Below, one piece after another: positions 15,554-23,376 of a stretch of DNA of 32,434 bases. Location of the stretch: the NCBI GenBank assembly GCA_025454315.1, contig JALOOP010000098.1:1-32434 (forward strand). Direction: 5' to 3'. Below the pieces are notes generated by a model. The model was not told the origin of the DNA. It saw nothing but the letters and a program-made list of their open reading frames with translations, and did no database searches. Made by a program: the position numbers and the translations under genes. The stretch's first letter is position 1, and the number at the start of each line of letters is the position of its first letter. Origin of the DNA: Oculatellaceae cyanobacterium Prado106 (GTDB lineage: Bacteria > Cyanobacteriota > Cyanobacteriia > Elainellales > Elainellaceae).

Positions 15554-15575
15554 TGAAAATGGCAACGATCGCCTA
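15530..15575. repeat. 23-bp perfect tandem duplication across the ftsH stop codon
   Basis: The 23-base unit at 15530-15552 is repeated exactly at 15553-15575 (GTGAAAATGGCAACGATC and five more bases). The stop codon TAG (15551-15553) forms at the junction, so the last codons of ftsH (VKMATIA) exist twice in the DNA while only the first copy is translated. Confidence 0.93.
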
Positions 15576-15606
15576 ATTCCATCTGCAACTTTTTTAGATA
15601 GCTCTC

Positions 15607-15634
15607 AGGGGTGGTTTATGACTGCCCCTTTTTT
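15607..15634 (+). terminator. rho-independent terminator of ftsH
   Basis: AGGGGTGG (15607-15614) pairs with CTGCCCCT (15622-15629), using two G-T pairs and a seven-base loop, and is followed by a T tract. It lies about 55 bases behind the ftsH stop. Confidence 0.75.
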
Positions 15635-15649
15635 GTTGCGAAAAAACTA

Positions 15650-15670
15650 TTAACCGCAGAGACGCAGAGA
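15650..15670 (-). repeat. dispersed CTCTGCGTCTCTGCGGTT repeat, copy 1 (minus)
   Basis: The minus strand reads TCTCTGCGTCTCTGCGGTT followed by AA. The same core occurs at 19116-19143, 20315-20349 and 31853-31885 in intergenic DNA. Confidence 0.85.
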
Positions 15671-15688
15671 GGAGGAAGGGAAAAGGTA

Positions 15689-15760
15689 GATGGGTGGATG
15701 GGTGGATGCGTGGATGGGTGGATGCGTGGATGGGTGGATGCGTGGATGGGTGGATGGGTA
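15689..15760. repeat. nine-unit 8-bp tandem array (GATGGGTG/GATGCGTG)
   Basis: Nine contiguous octamers alternate mainly between GATGGGTG and GATGCGTG, the last being GATGGGTA. The same octamer, in reverse complement, recurs at 26472-26506. It lies between ftsH and the ArsR-type gene. Confidence 0.92.
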
Positions 15761-15835
15761 TCTCAAGGGAGTCCTTTCTCCTAAACACAAAAATTCCACA
15801 AGAGAAGATTTCTTGAACCTCAAATTAGCCGCTCT

Positions 15836-15936
15836 TCCCTTCCCCTTTCCCCCTTCCCCTTTCCCCTTTCCCCTTTCCCCTTTCCCCTTTCCCCACTCCC
15901 CACTCCCCACTCCCCACTCCCCACTCCCCACTCCCT
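15836..15936. repeat. CCCCTTT tract followed by CCCCACT heptamer array
   Basis: Several CCCCTTT units pass into seven CACTCCC-phase heptamers, ending four bases before the stop of the regulator gene. A short purine tract at 15671-15686 faces it. The heptamers resemble the short tandemly repeated repetitive (STRR) sequences known from filamentous cyanobacteria. Confidence 0.85.
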
Positions 15937-15939
15937 TCC

Positions 15940-16563
15940 CTAGACAGCCTTCCACCGCTCCTCCGGTTCTCGCCAATACACGCCATTTTCTCGCTGCATC
16001 ATTTGGTAGCTGATGAACTCGCGTCTTAGGGTGGCGGAGTCGAAGTGATAGCGTTGGAGAATTTCGTTGACTTGTTTTTCGGGGTAGAGCGTGCCGATTT
16101 CAAACTGTCGCGCTAGCCACTTGAGGATGACCCATCGCTTGCGGTGGCTGGCTGGAATTTGGGTGAGTCGGCCTTCTTCAAAGTAGGACTTGAGGACTTT
16201 GGTTTCCCAGGCATCATCAGTAACACCCTGAGCCATGGAGGCGGCTGGGTTAGCGGTTAAGACTGCTTTGTTGAGGGCTTGTAATGCTTCGCTGTCTAAT
16301 CGGTACAGATGTTGATTGCCCTCGGGTTGCATTTGGACTAGGTTGAGTTCTTTGAGTTTGGCTAAGTGGTGAGAAATGGTGGGTTCTTTTAGGCTCAGCA
16401 GGGCAGCGAGTTCTTCAACGCTGCATTGCCGCTGAGCTAAAATCCCAACCATTTTCAGGCGACTCTCGTTGGCCATGACCTTAAAGAATTCCAAGAGGGT
16501 TTGAAAATCGATCGGTTCCATAGGGACTCCATTGGCTTTTCTTGATTCTACTTCGATATTCAT
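15940..16563 (-). CDS. ArsR-family transcriptional regulator with C-terminal DUF2087
   Basis: The 207-residue protein has an ArsR-type winged helix at about residues 18-95: LLEFFKVMANESRLKMVGILAQRQCSVEELAALLSLKEPTISHHLAKLKELNLV with wing HLYRLD. A DUF2087 domain follows at about 130-205 (RLTQIPASHRKRWVILKWLARQFEIGTLYPEKQVNEILQRYHFDSATLRREFI ... NGVYWREP). No clear Cys pair for metal sensing is present, so the signal is unknown. It probably binds DNA as a dimer and may control itself. A palindrome TAGAATTCTA lies six to fifteen bases before its start codon. It is divergent from the KDPG aldolase gene, a possible target. The start at 16563 gives MNIEVESRKANGVPM; an internal Met is also possible. 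Confidence 0.85.
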   Translation of the reverse strand: MNIEVESRKANGVPMEPIDFQTLLEFFKVMANESRLKMVGILAQRQCSVEELAALLSLKEPTISHHLAKLKELNLVQMQPEGNQHLYRLDSEALQALNKAVLTANPAASMAQGVTDDAWETKVLKSYFEEGRLTQIPASHRKRWVILKWLARQFEIGTLYPEKQVNEILQRYHFDSATLRREFISYQMMQRENGVYWREPEERWKAV

Positions 16564-16568
16564 CTAAT

Positions 16569-16578
16569 TAGAATTCTA
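16569..16578. promoter_or_regulatory. TAGAATTCTA palindrome in the regulator-eda intergenic region
   Basis: A perfect 10-bp palindrome sits directly upstream of the ArsR/DUF2087 start. A related half, CAGAATT, follows at about 16585. ArsR-type proteins bind short AT-rich palindromes near their own promoters, so this is a reasonable operator candidate. Confidence 0.4.
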
Positions 16579-16712
16579 TCGAATCAGAATTGCGATCGCC
16601 ACTCCTCCACGACCCATCCTAGAGAGCAAGCTCAGCAGCACTGGACAAGTCAGGGCTATGCTATCGTCTGGAAGAGTTCAACCTCTTATGTTCAGTCTTT
16701 ACCTCAGCCTCC

Positions 16713-17351
16713 ATGTCTGCTCTTTGGCTCTCCCACCTGAAACAACAGCGATCGATCGCCGTCATCCGCATCCCCCAGTTTGAATGGGGCGTTGCCATGG
16801 CCAAAGCGGTTGCAGCCGGAGGGATGACGATGATCGAGATTACCTGGAATAGCGATCGCCCCGCCTCTCTCATCCAACGTCTCCGCGCTGAATTACCCGA
16901 TTGTTGGATTGGGGCAGGCACATTGTTAACCATAGAGATGGTGCAGGAGGCGATCGCAGCCGGAGCGCAGTTTCTGTTCACGCCCCATGTCAACGTCGAA
17001 CTCATTCAAACAGCGCAAGCCCAACAAGTCCCCATCGTTCCCGGCGCACTATCTCCCACCGAAATTGTGACGGCATGGCAAGCAGGCGCAACCTGTGTCA
17101 AAGTCTTTCCGATTCAGTCCGTGGGCGGAGCTTCCTACCTGCGGCATCTCCATGCCCCGCTGGGAGAGATTCCGCTGATTCCCACCGGAGGGGTTACTTT
17201 GGAGAACGCCCAGGATTTTTTAGCGGCAGGGGCGATCGCCGTTGGTCTGGGAGGACAGTTATTTCCAGCAGGGGCGATCGCCGCTCAGGACTGGTCAGCT
17301 ATTACTCAACGAGTCAAAACCCTAAGACAAACGCTAGAGCGCTTTGTCTAA
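16713..17351 (+). CDS. eda: KDPG/KHG aldolase (2-dehydro-3-deoxy-phosphogluconate aldolase)
   Basis: The 212-residue class I aldolase cleaves 2-keto-3-deoxy-6-phosphogluconate to pyruvate and glyceraldehyde 3-phosphate in the Entner-Doudoroff route. Family motifs appear in order: [14 protein letters not shown] with catalytic Glu42, IGAGTLL (66-72), FLFTPHVN (88-94), [11 protein letters not shown] (108-118), [16 protein letters not shown] with Schiff-base Lys130, LIPTGGV and VGLGGQLF. Length is normal for the TIM barrel. The gene is divergent from the ArsR/DUF2087 regulator (149-bp gap) and converges with the coiled-coil gene, whose stop lies only about 27 bp away. The Entner-Doudoroff dehydratase gene is not in the window. 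Confidence 0.93.
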   Translation: MSALWLSHLKQQRSIAVIRIPQFEWGVAMAKAVAAGGMTMIEITWNSDRPASLIQRLRAELPDCWIGAGTLLTIEMVQEAIAAGAQFLFTPHVNVELIQTAQAQQVPIVPGALSPTEIVTAWQAGATCVKVFPIQSVGGASYLRHLHAPLGEIPLIPTGGVTLENAQDFLAAGAIAVGLGGQLFPAGAIAAQDWSAITQRVKTLRQTLERFV

Positions 17352-17378
17352 AACTAGAGCAAATGCCCAATTGTGCTC

Positions 17379-17852
17379 CTACTCTTCATCCTTTTGCAGC
17401 AAGCGATCGACCTTATTCTCAATGCTGTTTAACCGCCGCAAAACTGTGGGTCGGTCTTCATCTAGAGAAGAGAGTAAATTTGCAATTCCGATGGTGGCTT
17501 GGCGGAGTTCTTGCCGTTCTTCTGTAGCTGCCTCTTGAATCTCGGCTAACCGATTGATTGCCTCTGCCATCTGCTGGTGTCGTGCGCTCCATATCGCTCG
17601 ATCCTCAGCCGCCTGCATTGATAAAGCTTCGATCGACCTTGCGTTACTCTGAACTAGCTGCTGGATTTTATGATGCTCCAGGGATGCCGCTTTCTGCGCT
17701 TCGGCGATATCGTTGATAGTTTCTTTCAATTGTTTGATGTGCGTGTCGAATTCCTCTCGACTCTCTGCCATGCGGTTGGCTAAGTCTTCGAGCTTAGTAT
17801 TGATTCTGAGATCGCTCTCAATTCGCAATTGCTCAAGTTCTTCGGGAGTCAT
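17379..17852 (-). CDS. coiled-coil protein, unknown function
   Basis: The 157-residue protein is rich in Glu, Gln, Ala and Leu in heptad-like order from about residue 5 to 155 (MTPEELEQLRIESDLRINTKLEDLANRM ... FDTHIKQLKETINDIAEAQKAA ... MAEAINRLAEIQEAATEERQELRQ ... LRRLNSIENKVDRLLQK). It has no cysteine, signal peptide or membrane segment, and one long coiled coil is likely. Short proteins of this type are common in cyanobacteria, often in several copies per genome. The function is unknown. It is convergent with eda and lies about 125 bp upstream of the end of the glycerate kinase gene on the same strand. Confidence 0.75.
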   Translation of the reverse strand: MTPEELEQLRIESDLRINTKLEDLANRMAESREEFDTHIKQLKETINDIAEAQKAASLEHHKIQQLVQSNARSIEALSMQAAEDRAIWSARHQQMAEAINRLAEIQEAATEERQELRQATIGIANLLSSLDEDRPTVLRRLNSIENKVDRLLQKDEE

Positions 17853-17976
17853 AGGATCTAACGGTTTGTGAAAGCTAACCTCAATATAGCGATCTAAAAC
17901 TCTGACTACAATCCATTTGTCTTTATCTTTTTTGGAAGGAGAAGTCTAGCAAGGTTACCTCCATTTCCCCTGCCCA

Positions 17977-18870
17977 TCAATTGATTTTCTGCGTGGGTTG
18001 ATAAACTCGTTGGGGTTGGTGATGGGTATCAATTTCAATGACGAGATCAACGTGATCCGGGTCAGAAAGCAACGGCTGTATCAAGAGTTCAGGGTGCAGC
18101 GATCGCCAAAAATACTCCACAAATTCGTCGATCTCCTCATCGGTCATCCCCGATCGCCCCGCCGCCATCATTCGCTGTTCGGCCTCCCGTCGCCAGGGTT
18201 TGCTCCATCGATAATCCTGGGGATGCAAAACAATTAGCCGATCGAGGTTTTCCCACAGCGGCAGGTAGTCTTGCAGGCGATCGTTCATCTCACGGGCAAA
18301 GATGCGATCGCTCTCACGCTCAATCGGTGCAGGTGCCTGTTCAAACTGCCCAGGATCAATCGGTCGAACCCCAACAAACCAGCCTTCAAACAACAAAATA
18401 TCGGCATGAGCAATCACTTCGGGGTGGGTGCGATCGCCCATCCCATTCCAAGCCGACTTATCAAACCGAGGCAACTCGATCGGAAAAACCCCTTGCTTCA
18501 ACTGCCGCAGCACCGCTAACCCCAACGCCACATCATGCGTCCCCGGCGGCCCTCGCCAACGAAACCGAGGATCAGCCCGTTGTAACTGTTGGCGATCGGC
18601 ATAGGTCTTATACAAGTCATCCAGAGAAAGTTGGCCAACGGTCAACCCCCATTCCCTGAGAATCTCAATCAAAATCGTTGCCAGGGTCGTTTTCCCGGTT
18701 CCCTGTCCCCCCAAAATCCCCTGAATCAAAACGCCCGCAGTCTCCTGCCGCCATGCCGCTATCTGAGTCGCCAACGGCAACCAAACTTCTTCAAACAACC
18801 CTGCTGGCAAGGTTTCCCAGCCCCACCGAGCAGCACAAAATTCCTGAATGCGGTCATGAAGCGAGGTCAT
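17977..18870 (-). CDS. glyk: D-glycerate 3-kinase
   Basis: The 297-residue P-loop kinase phosphorylates D-glycerate to 3-phosphoglycerate, the final step of photorespiratory carbon salvage. It shows Walker A GGQGTGKT (54-61), LSLDDLYKTYADRQQL (substrate region with the DD pair), RGPPGTHDVALGLAVLRQL, LPRFDKSAWNGMGDR and ILFEGWFVG (Walker B-like). EFVEYFWRSLHPEL lies in the C-terminal third. These features match the plant/cyanobacterial GLYK type rather than the bacterial GarK type. Length is close to cyanobacterial homologues. The start at 18870 gives MTSLHDRIQEFCAARWGW. No photorespiratory neighbour is present. Confidence 0.9.
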   Translation of the reverse strand: MTSLHDRIQEFCAARWGWETLPAGLFEEVWLPLATQIAAWRQETAGVLIQGILGGQGTGKTTLATILIEILREWGLTVGQLSLDDLYKTYADRQQLQRADPRFRWRGPPGTHDVALGLAVLRQLKQGVFPIELPRFDKSAWNGMGDRTHPEVIAHADILLFEGWFVGVRPIDPGQFEQAPAPIERESDRIFAREMNDRLQDYLPLWENLDRLIVLHPQDYRWSKPWRREAEQRMMAAGRSGMTDEEIDEFVEYFWRSLHPELLIQPLLSDPDHVDLVIEIDTHHQPQRVYQPTQKIN

Positions 18871-19115
18871 CGGTCAAATCCACAAGCTCAAAATTGAAAA
18901 ACATGGAGTGCGATCGCCAAACTCCACCAGACGTATCCCTTTTCCAAAAAACCAAAAATTTTAAAGAAGCCGAGCCAAATCCCGGATCACTCGTTTCTGC
19001 GGAGGTTTCTACTGGGACTGGCGGGTTGCTTTCCGATCCCAACCAGCAGGTCAAGGTCAAAAGTCTAGAAAACCACTAAAGTTCCTTCCACCCAAAACCC
19101 AAAACCAAAAGTTCC

Positions 19116-19143
19116 CTCTCTGTGTCTCTGCGTCTCTGCGGTT
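19116..19143 (+). repeat. dispersed CTCTGCGTCTCTGCGGTT repeat, copy 2
   Basis: The core TCTCTGCGTCTCTGCGGTT appears in the short gap before the ycf20-like gene, preceded by a degenerate extra unit (CTCTCTGTG). Confidence 0.85.
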
Positions 19144-19184
19144 CACTTCCAAAATTCAACCAACCTCATCTCTCAACACTCTCC

Positions 19185-19529
19185 CTAACTCCCCAACTTA
19201 AACGCCTCCAAAAATAACCCATACAACCCGCCAATCTTAAGTCCATTCAAAATCTCTAAAAACAATGCACGCGGCCTCTCCAATCGTCTTGTGCGATCGC
19301 CCCGATACGCCACCCAGCTAATCACCTCCGTCAACCCCACCACCAGCGCCGCCGCCAGCACATCCAGTTCAGCCAACTGTCCGGCGATCGTCGAAATCGC
19401 CGAAGCCAAAAAATTGCCAAACAAAATGCTAATCACAATCACCGAAAACCGTCTCCAGGGATTCTGAAGCCAGCGCACAAAACGTTGCAACGAACCTTCA
19501 ACCAAAGTACTGAGACGGGTGTTTTGCAT
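19185..19529 (-). CDS. ycf20: Ycf20-like protein (DUF565)
   Basis: From ATG 19529 the 114-residue protein reads MQNTRLSTLVEGSLQRFVRW, then NPWRRFSVIVISILFGNFLASAISTIAGQ and AELDVLAAALVVGLTEVISWVAYRG. These two hydrophobic segments and the NPWRR start are the Ycf20/DUF565 signature, conserved in cyanobacteria and plastids; a plant relative affects non-photochemical quenching. The protein is a small membrane protein, probably of thylakoid or plasma membrane. A longer frame to 19730 adds an unrelated, unconserved N-terminus and was rejected. It is divergent from the membrane-anchored gene at 19689. Confidence 0.85.
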   Translation of the reverse strand: MQNTRLSTLVEGSLQRFVRWLQNPWRRFSVIVISILFGNFLASAISTIAGQLAELDVLAAALVVGLTEVISWVAYRGDRTRRLERPRALFLEILNGLKIGGLYGLFLEAFKLGS

Positions 19530-19688
19530 ACCGGAATCTTCAACAAGGTCTAGATTAAAGAAGAGGCAAATGACGCACCCCTGCCAGAGCAAGGTGAACG
19601 CCCATTTAAGTGAATGCAGATAGAAATGAATGCAGATAGAAGTGAATGCAAATAGATAAGTTAGAGCATATAGAAAATTGGGCTGATT

Positions 19689-20285
19689 ATGACGAAAGAT
19701 ATTAAGCAAAAACCCAAATCCAAACTCCACCCCGCCATCCTAGGGATCTTGGCGATCGGGCTAATTATCTTTTTGCTCTCTCGCTGGCTCTCCATCGATA
19801 TCCGCGTCGAATCCGGGGTCGAACCTGGGGGCACCCCTAGCCCCCTCAGCCCTGCCCAACGAGACGCTCTCCTCGCCCCAGAAGCTGAACCCACCACCCC
19901 CACCCTCAACCCTGCACAGGCCAATTCCCCCATCGCCCAAGGCACCCAAGCCACCCTCAGAGTCAGCAATCAAACCAAACATCCCATCCGAGTCGCGCTC
20001 CTCCCTCAATCCACTCCAGCACCCGCTTCACCACCCGCCACAGCCCCCAACGCCTCCTACAGCCAACCCGCCCATTGGGATTTTGCTCCCCAAGAAGGCC
20101 GCACAAAAGGGCTAATCCTCTCCCTCCCCAGCAATCAAAAGCTGCAACTCCAACCCGGAGATGTGGTAGTCGCCTTCGCCCAAGACGGCTCCCAGCGCTA
20201 TTGGGGTCCCTACGTCGTCGGCCAAACCGCCAGCCCCGCCTGGAATGCCAACACTCAGGAATGGTGGCTCATCCTCCAGCCTTAA
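19689..20285 (+). CDS. membrane-anchored protein with periplasmic domain, unknown
   Basis: The 198-residue protein starts with a basic stretch (MTKDIKQKPKSKLHP) and one transmembrane helix (about 16-33, AILGILAIGLIIFLLSRW). A Pro/Ala-rich linker follows (about 45-85). A C-terminal domain has TQATLRVSNQTKHPIRVALLPQ, YSQPAHWDFAPQEG, LSLPSNQKLQLQPGDVVVAFAQDGSQRYWGPYVVG and WWLILQP. The topology suggests a single-pass protein facing the periplasm or lumen. The beta-rich C-terminal pattern (N-x-T-x-H-P-I-R-V, PGD, YWGPY) recurs in cyanobacterial hypothetical proteins, but I cannot name a family. It is divergent from the ycf20-like gene with a 159-bp gap. Confidence 0.7.
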   Translation: MTKDIKQKPKSKLHPAILGILAIGLIIFLLSRWLSIDIRVESGVEPGGTPSPLSPAQRDALLAPEAEPTTPTLNPAQANSPIAQGTQATLRVSNQTKHPIRVALLPQSTPAPASPPATAPNASYSQPAHWDFAPQEGRTKGLILSLPSNQKLQLQPGDVVVAFAQDGSQRYWGPYVVGQTASPAWNANTQEWWLILQP

Positions 20286-20314
20286 AGACTAACTCTTCAA
20301 ACAGCAGACCAACC

Positions 20315-20349
20315 CCTCTGCGTCTCTGCGTCTCTGCGGTTTAAATTTA
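20315..20349 (+). repeat. dispersed CTCTGCGTCTCTGCGGTT repeat, copy 3
   Basis: CCTCTGCGTCTCTGCG is followed by a second TCTCTGCGGTTTAA segment, giving an expanded copy about 30 bases after the membrane-anchored gene. The copy at 31853-31885 is nearly identical. Confidence 0.85.
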
Positions 20350-20474
20350 TTTCAGCTTATTTGCTTCTCATTCCTCAGACCTAAACAGTCGCCCTTGAGA
20401 CAGTCAGCATGGAGCAGGACATTTCGCGCTAAAGTAAGGTCTGAAAAATATCCCAATCGGTCTCAGTTGCCTTC

Positions 20475-22343
20475 ATGACCTCTCCCTCCGAGACTCCCAC
20501 TCCACCCCACCGACTGCCCAAATTCTGGGTCAAAAATCCAGCACTGGCCTGGACACTCTCCCTGCTATGGCTGATGCTGATCTGTGGGATCGCCTTCTGG
20601 TGGCGGTTGGGCAGCACCGGATTAGTAGACGAAACAGAACCCCTCTTTGCCGAAGCGTCTCGGCTGATGACCGTAACTGGAGATTGGGTCACTCCCTACT
20701 TCAATGGCGCAAATCGCTTCGATAAGCCGCCTTTGGTGTATTGGATGATGGCGATCGCATTCAAAGTCACAGGCATCAACGAATGGGCAGTCCGTTTCCC
20801 CTCTGCCTTAGCAGCCACTGGCCTAACAGCATTCGGCTTCTACCTTCTCCAGCACTACGGCACAGCCGATCTCGCGCTCCCCACTCCCAGACCGCATGAA
20901 CCGATCGCCCCAGAAGAACTGCGATCGCCACCCCCCAACTCCCATCCCATGTCCTGGTTTGTCGCCTGGTTGGGTTCCGCCATGATCGCCCTCAACCTGC
21001 AAACACTAGGCTGGGCTAGAATCGGCGTCTCCGATATGTTGCTCAGCGGCTGTGTCGGCGCATCTCTGTTCGCCTTCTTCCTCGGCTATGCCCAACCCCA
21101 TCAGCCTCAGCGACAAACCCGCTGGTATCTCGCCTTCTATGTCCTCAGCGCCTTGGCCGTCCTGGCCAAAGGTCCCGTCGGCATCGTCCTACCGGGGGGC
21201 ATCATTCTCGGCTTCCTTCTGCTGCTGGGCAACTTTTGGACAGTGCTACGAGAGATGCAGCCTATCCGGGGTGGCCTGATTTTTCTGGCCATCACCCTGC
21301 CCTGGTACATCCTGGTCACCTTAGCAAACGGCAGAGCCTACATCGATTCCTTCTTCGGCTATCACAATCTGGAGCGCTTCACCCAGGTCGTGAATAATCA
21401 CTGGGCACCCTGGTTTTTCTACTTTGTCGTCGTTCCGGTCAGTTTCCTGCCCTGGTCGGTGTATCTCCCAGTTGCGATCGCCCGTCTCTGCTTCCCCTCC
21501 CGGCAAACCCCCAAACCTTCCCTCAAAGCGCTCTGGCCGATCCCCCGCTGGCGACAACAACCCCGCTCCAGCCAACTCGGCCTCTTCGCCCTCGTCTGGT
21601 TCCTGTTCATCTTCGCTTTCTTTACCCTGGCCGCCACCAAACTCCCCAGCTACACGCTCCCCCTCCTCCCCGCCGCCGCCATCCTCGTCACCCTCTTCTG
21701 GCGCGACCAAATGCTGATGCGATCGCCAACCCCCGCCACCGCTAGCCACCTGGCCGCCATCCTCCTCTCCCTGCTGCTGGCGATCGGCGCTTTCCTCAGC
21801 CCCCGCTGGATGGACGGCGATCGCGATATGCCCGATCTCTCCCAGACGGTAGAACAACTGGGTTTGGCGAATCTGTCAGCATGGGTCTGGCTGGGGATGG
21901 CAATCGCAATCCTTGTCCTTCTCTGGCAGAAAAAAGCTCGCTGGATTTGGCAAGCCCAACTGATCGGCTTCCTGGCCTTCATCGGCATGGTGCTACTCCC
22001 CTTCTCCACCCTCATCGATACCCAGCGCCAACTCCCCCTCCGCCAACTCGCCGCCAAAATCACCGAAGTCCGCCAACCCCGCGAACGCCTCGTCATGGCA
22101 GGCTACAACAAACCCAGCCTGGTATTCTATACCCAACAACCCTTCACCTTCGTCTCCCAACATGACCAGGTCAGAAAACACCTCCGCCAACTCACCCGCC
22201 GCCATCGCCGCCTCCAATCGGTTCTGCTAGTCGTGCGATCGCGCAAAATCCCCGACACCCAACTCCAACCCAACCAATACGAAAGCCTCGCTAAAGCCGG
22301 AGTCTTTGAACTGATCCGAGTACGAGTTAGGCCGAGGGAGTAG
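20475..22343 (+). CDS. family 39 (ArnT/PMT-type) membrane glycosyltransferase
   Basis: The 622-residue integral membrane protein resembles GT39 enzymes, which transfer sugars from polyprenyl-phosphate carriers to lipids or proteins outside the cytoplasmic membrane. The first periplasmic loop has the acidic motif VDETEPLFAEASRLM (Asp52-Glu53) and NGANRFDKPPLVYWMM, characteristic of the family. About ten hydrophobic helices follow (for example AVRFPSALAATGLTAFGFYLL, ALAVLAKGPVGIVLPGGIILG). A soluble C-terminal end comes after about residue 520 (TQRQLPLRQLAAKITEV onward). Its substrate cannot be read from sequence. No lipid A or S-layer cluster is adjacent. The stop codon lies inside the purine tract that starts the next intergenic element. 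Confidence 0.85.
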   Translation: MTSPSETPTPPHRLPKFWVKNPALAWTLSLLWLMLICGIAFWWRLGSTGLVDETEPLFAEASRLMTVTGDWVTPYFNGANRFDKPPLVYWMMAIAFKVTGINEWAVRFPSALAATGLTAFGFYLLQHYGTADLALPTPRPHEPIAPEELRSPPPNSHPMSWFVAWLGSAMIALNLQTLGWARIGVSDMLLSGCVGASLFAFFLGYAQPHQPQRQTRWYLAFYVLSALAVLAKGPVGIVLPGGIILGFLLLLGNFWTVLREMQPIRGGLIFLAITLPWYILVTLANGRAYIDSFFGYHNLERFTQVVNNHWAPWFFYFVVVPVSFLPWSVYLPVAIARLCFPSRQTPKPSLKALWPIPRWRQQPRSSQLGLFALVWFLFIFAFFTLAATKLPSYTLPLLPAAAILVTLFWRDQMLMRSPTPATASHLAAILLSLLLAIGAFLSPRWMDGDRDMPDLSQTVEQLGLANLSAWVWLGMAIAILVLLWQKKARWIWQAQLIGFLAFIGMVLLPFSTLIDTQRQLPLRQLAAKITEVRQPRERLVMAGYNKPSLVFYTQQPFTFVSQHDQVRKHLRQLTRRHRRLQSVLLVVRSRKIPDTQLQPNQYESLAKAGVFELIRVRVRPRE

Positions 22344-22401
22344 GGAGTGGGGAGTAGGGGGGAAAGGGAAAAGGGGAAGGGGGAAAGGGAAAAGGGGGGG
22401 A
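22334..22401. repeat. GGGAGT heptamer and GGGGAAA purine tract at the end of the GT39 gene
   Basis: The tract starts within the last codons of the glycosyltransferase gene. In order it has GGGAGTAG-type heptamers and then GGGAAAAGGGG units. It is colinear with the reverse complement of 22631-22710, so the two form a long inverted repeat. Confidence 0.85.
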
Positions 22402-22711
22402 CATGGATGGGATCAAAGAGTTCCTGGAGGGTTCAGCGATGAACATGAACGAACATGGATGAACCAATGCAAAAATGAACTCAACACAGATAATCAATGC
22501 AGCAAACCCAGATAGACCCAGATAGACACATAGATAAACAAAAATAGACATCAACGAACATACTCTAGACATAGCCCTGGATTCAGCCATAGCAACACCC
22601 CAAAAAGACACCCCAAAAATTCCCCACAGATCCCCCTTTCCCCTTTCCCCTTTCCCCTTTCGCCCCTCCCCCACTCCCCACTCCCCACTCCCTATTCCCC
22701 CTTCCCCACCC
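22344..22711. other. inverted-repeat-flanked gap between the GT39 gene and nusB
   Basis: A purine tract (to 22401) and a pyrimidine tract (from 22631) flank about 230 bases that are A-rich and lack a gene. In between, short direct repeats of the type GAACATGAACGAACATGGATGA and CAGATAGACCCAGATAGACA occur. No promoter is clear. Confidence 0.65.
22631..22710. repeat. CCCCTTT tract and CCCCACT heptamers abutting the nusB start
   Basis: Repeated CCCCTTT units pass into heptamers and run to the base before ATG 22712. No Shine-Dalgarno sequence is present in this pyrimidine stretch. Confidence 0.88.
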
Positions 22712-23326
22712 ATGCAAGCCCGTCGCATCGCCCGTGAACTCGCCCTGCTCAGCATCAGCCAACTCCCCAACAAGCCCGATCGCCTCCAAGCCCAGCAGTT
22801 GCAGGATGTCATGCTGGCCGCTGTCCGTACCATGACCCACGAAGCCCAAGACTCTCTGGAAACCGCCGTCGCAGAACTAAATCGAAGTAGCGATCGCCTC
22901 CTCAGTAGCGAAACCCGCGCCGCCGACCAAAAAAGCGCCAAGGCCATGATTCAGGACGCGATCGAACTCACCCAGGCTGCCATCAATCGCCTCGGTGCCG
23001 CCCTCGAACTGCCCGAATTCATCCAACTCGCCCAACAAACCGAAGTACAGTCCTACGTCATCGAACTCCTCACCCAGGTGCAAAGCCACCGCAGCGACAT
23101 CGACCAACTCCTCTCCGACTCCATGGTGGATTGGCAAGTTCATCGCCTCGCCCGTATCGACCAAGACATTTTAAGGATTGCGATCGCCGAAATGTGGCTG
23201 ATCAAAGTCCCCGAACAAGTCGCCATCAACGAAGCCGTCGAAATCTCCAAGCGCTACAGCGGCGAAGACGGCCACCGCTTCATCAACGGAGTCCTCAGGA
23301 GAGTCAGCGAAAAGCTCGGCAGCTAG
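22712..23326 (+). CDS. nusB: transcription antitermination/termination factor NusB
   Basis: The 204-residue protein starts with QARRIARELALLSISQL, the RNA-binding Arg-rich NusB start, and ends with the conserved core DWQVHRLARIDQDILRIAIAEMW, VPEQVAINEAVEISKRYSGEDGHRFINGVLRRV. NusB with NusE (S10) binds boxA RNA and supports rRNA antitermination. Cyanobacterial NusB has a longer helical insert (here about 30-120), which explains the extra 60 residues over the E. coli protein. The start codon is preceded directly by pyrimidine heptamers, so initiation without a Shine-Dalgarno site, or from a leaderless transcript, is implied. A purine tract starts at its stop codon. FtsY follows on the same strand, as in other cyanobacteria where the two are neighbours. 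Confidence 0.93.
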   Translation: MQARRIARELALLSISQLPNKPDRLQAQQLQDVMLAAVRTMTHEAQDSLETAVAELNRSSDRLLSSETRAADQKSAKAMIQDAIELTQAAINRLGAALELPEFIQLAQQTEVQSYVIELLTQVQSHRSDIDQLLSDSMVDWQVHRLARIDQDILRIAIAEMWLIKVPEQVAINEAVEISKRYSGEDGHRFINGVLRRVSEKLGS

Positions 23327-23376
23327 GAAGGGGAACGGGGAAAGGGAAAAGGGGAAAGGGAAAAGGGGAAAGGGAG
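23326..23376. repeat. GGGGAAA purine tract at the end of nusB
   Basis: GGGGAAA and GGGAAAA units begin with the last base of the nusB stop codon. The opposing pyrimidine array lies at 23552-23640. Confidence 0.85.

Larger units (their letters stand above)
15554..15939. other. repeat-filled gap between ftsH and the ArsR/DUF2087 gene
   Basis: The gap is almost entirely explained by the tandem duplication, the terminator, a dispersed repeat, the octamer array and the pyrimidine/heptamer tract. No gene is supported. Frames running through it are products of the periodic repeats. Confidence 0.8.

Noticed and set aside
15594-16013. Frames made of WMGGWVDA or PSTHPPIHA repeats
   Set aside because: They are translations of the octamer array and C/T tracts, in all frames without stop because of periodicity.
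18904-19079. Possible 58-residue plus-strand frame starting MECDRQTPPDV
   Set aside because: It lacks a ribosome site and any recognisable family; composition is not convincing enough for a gene.
19530-19730. Upstream extension of the Ycf20-like protein
   Set aside because: The added residues are not part of the DUF565 family pattern, and MQNTRL is the usual beginning.
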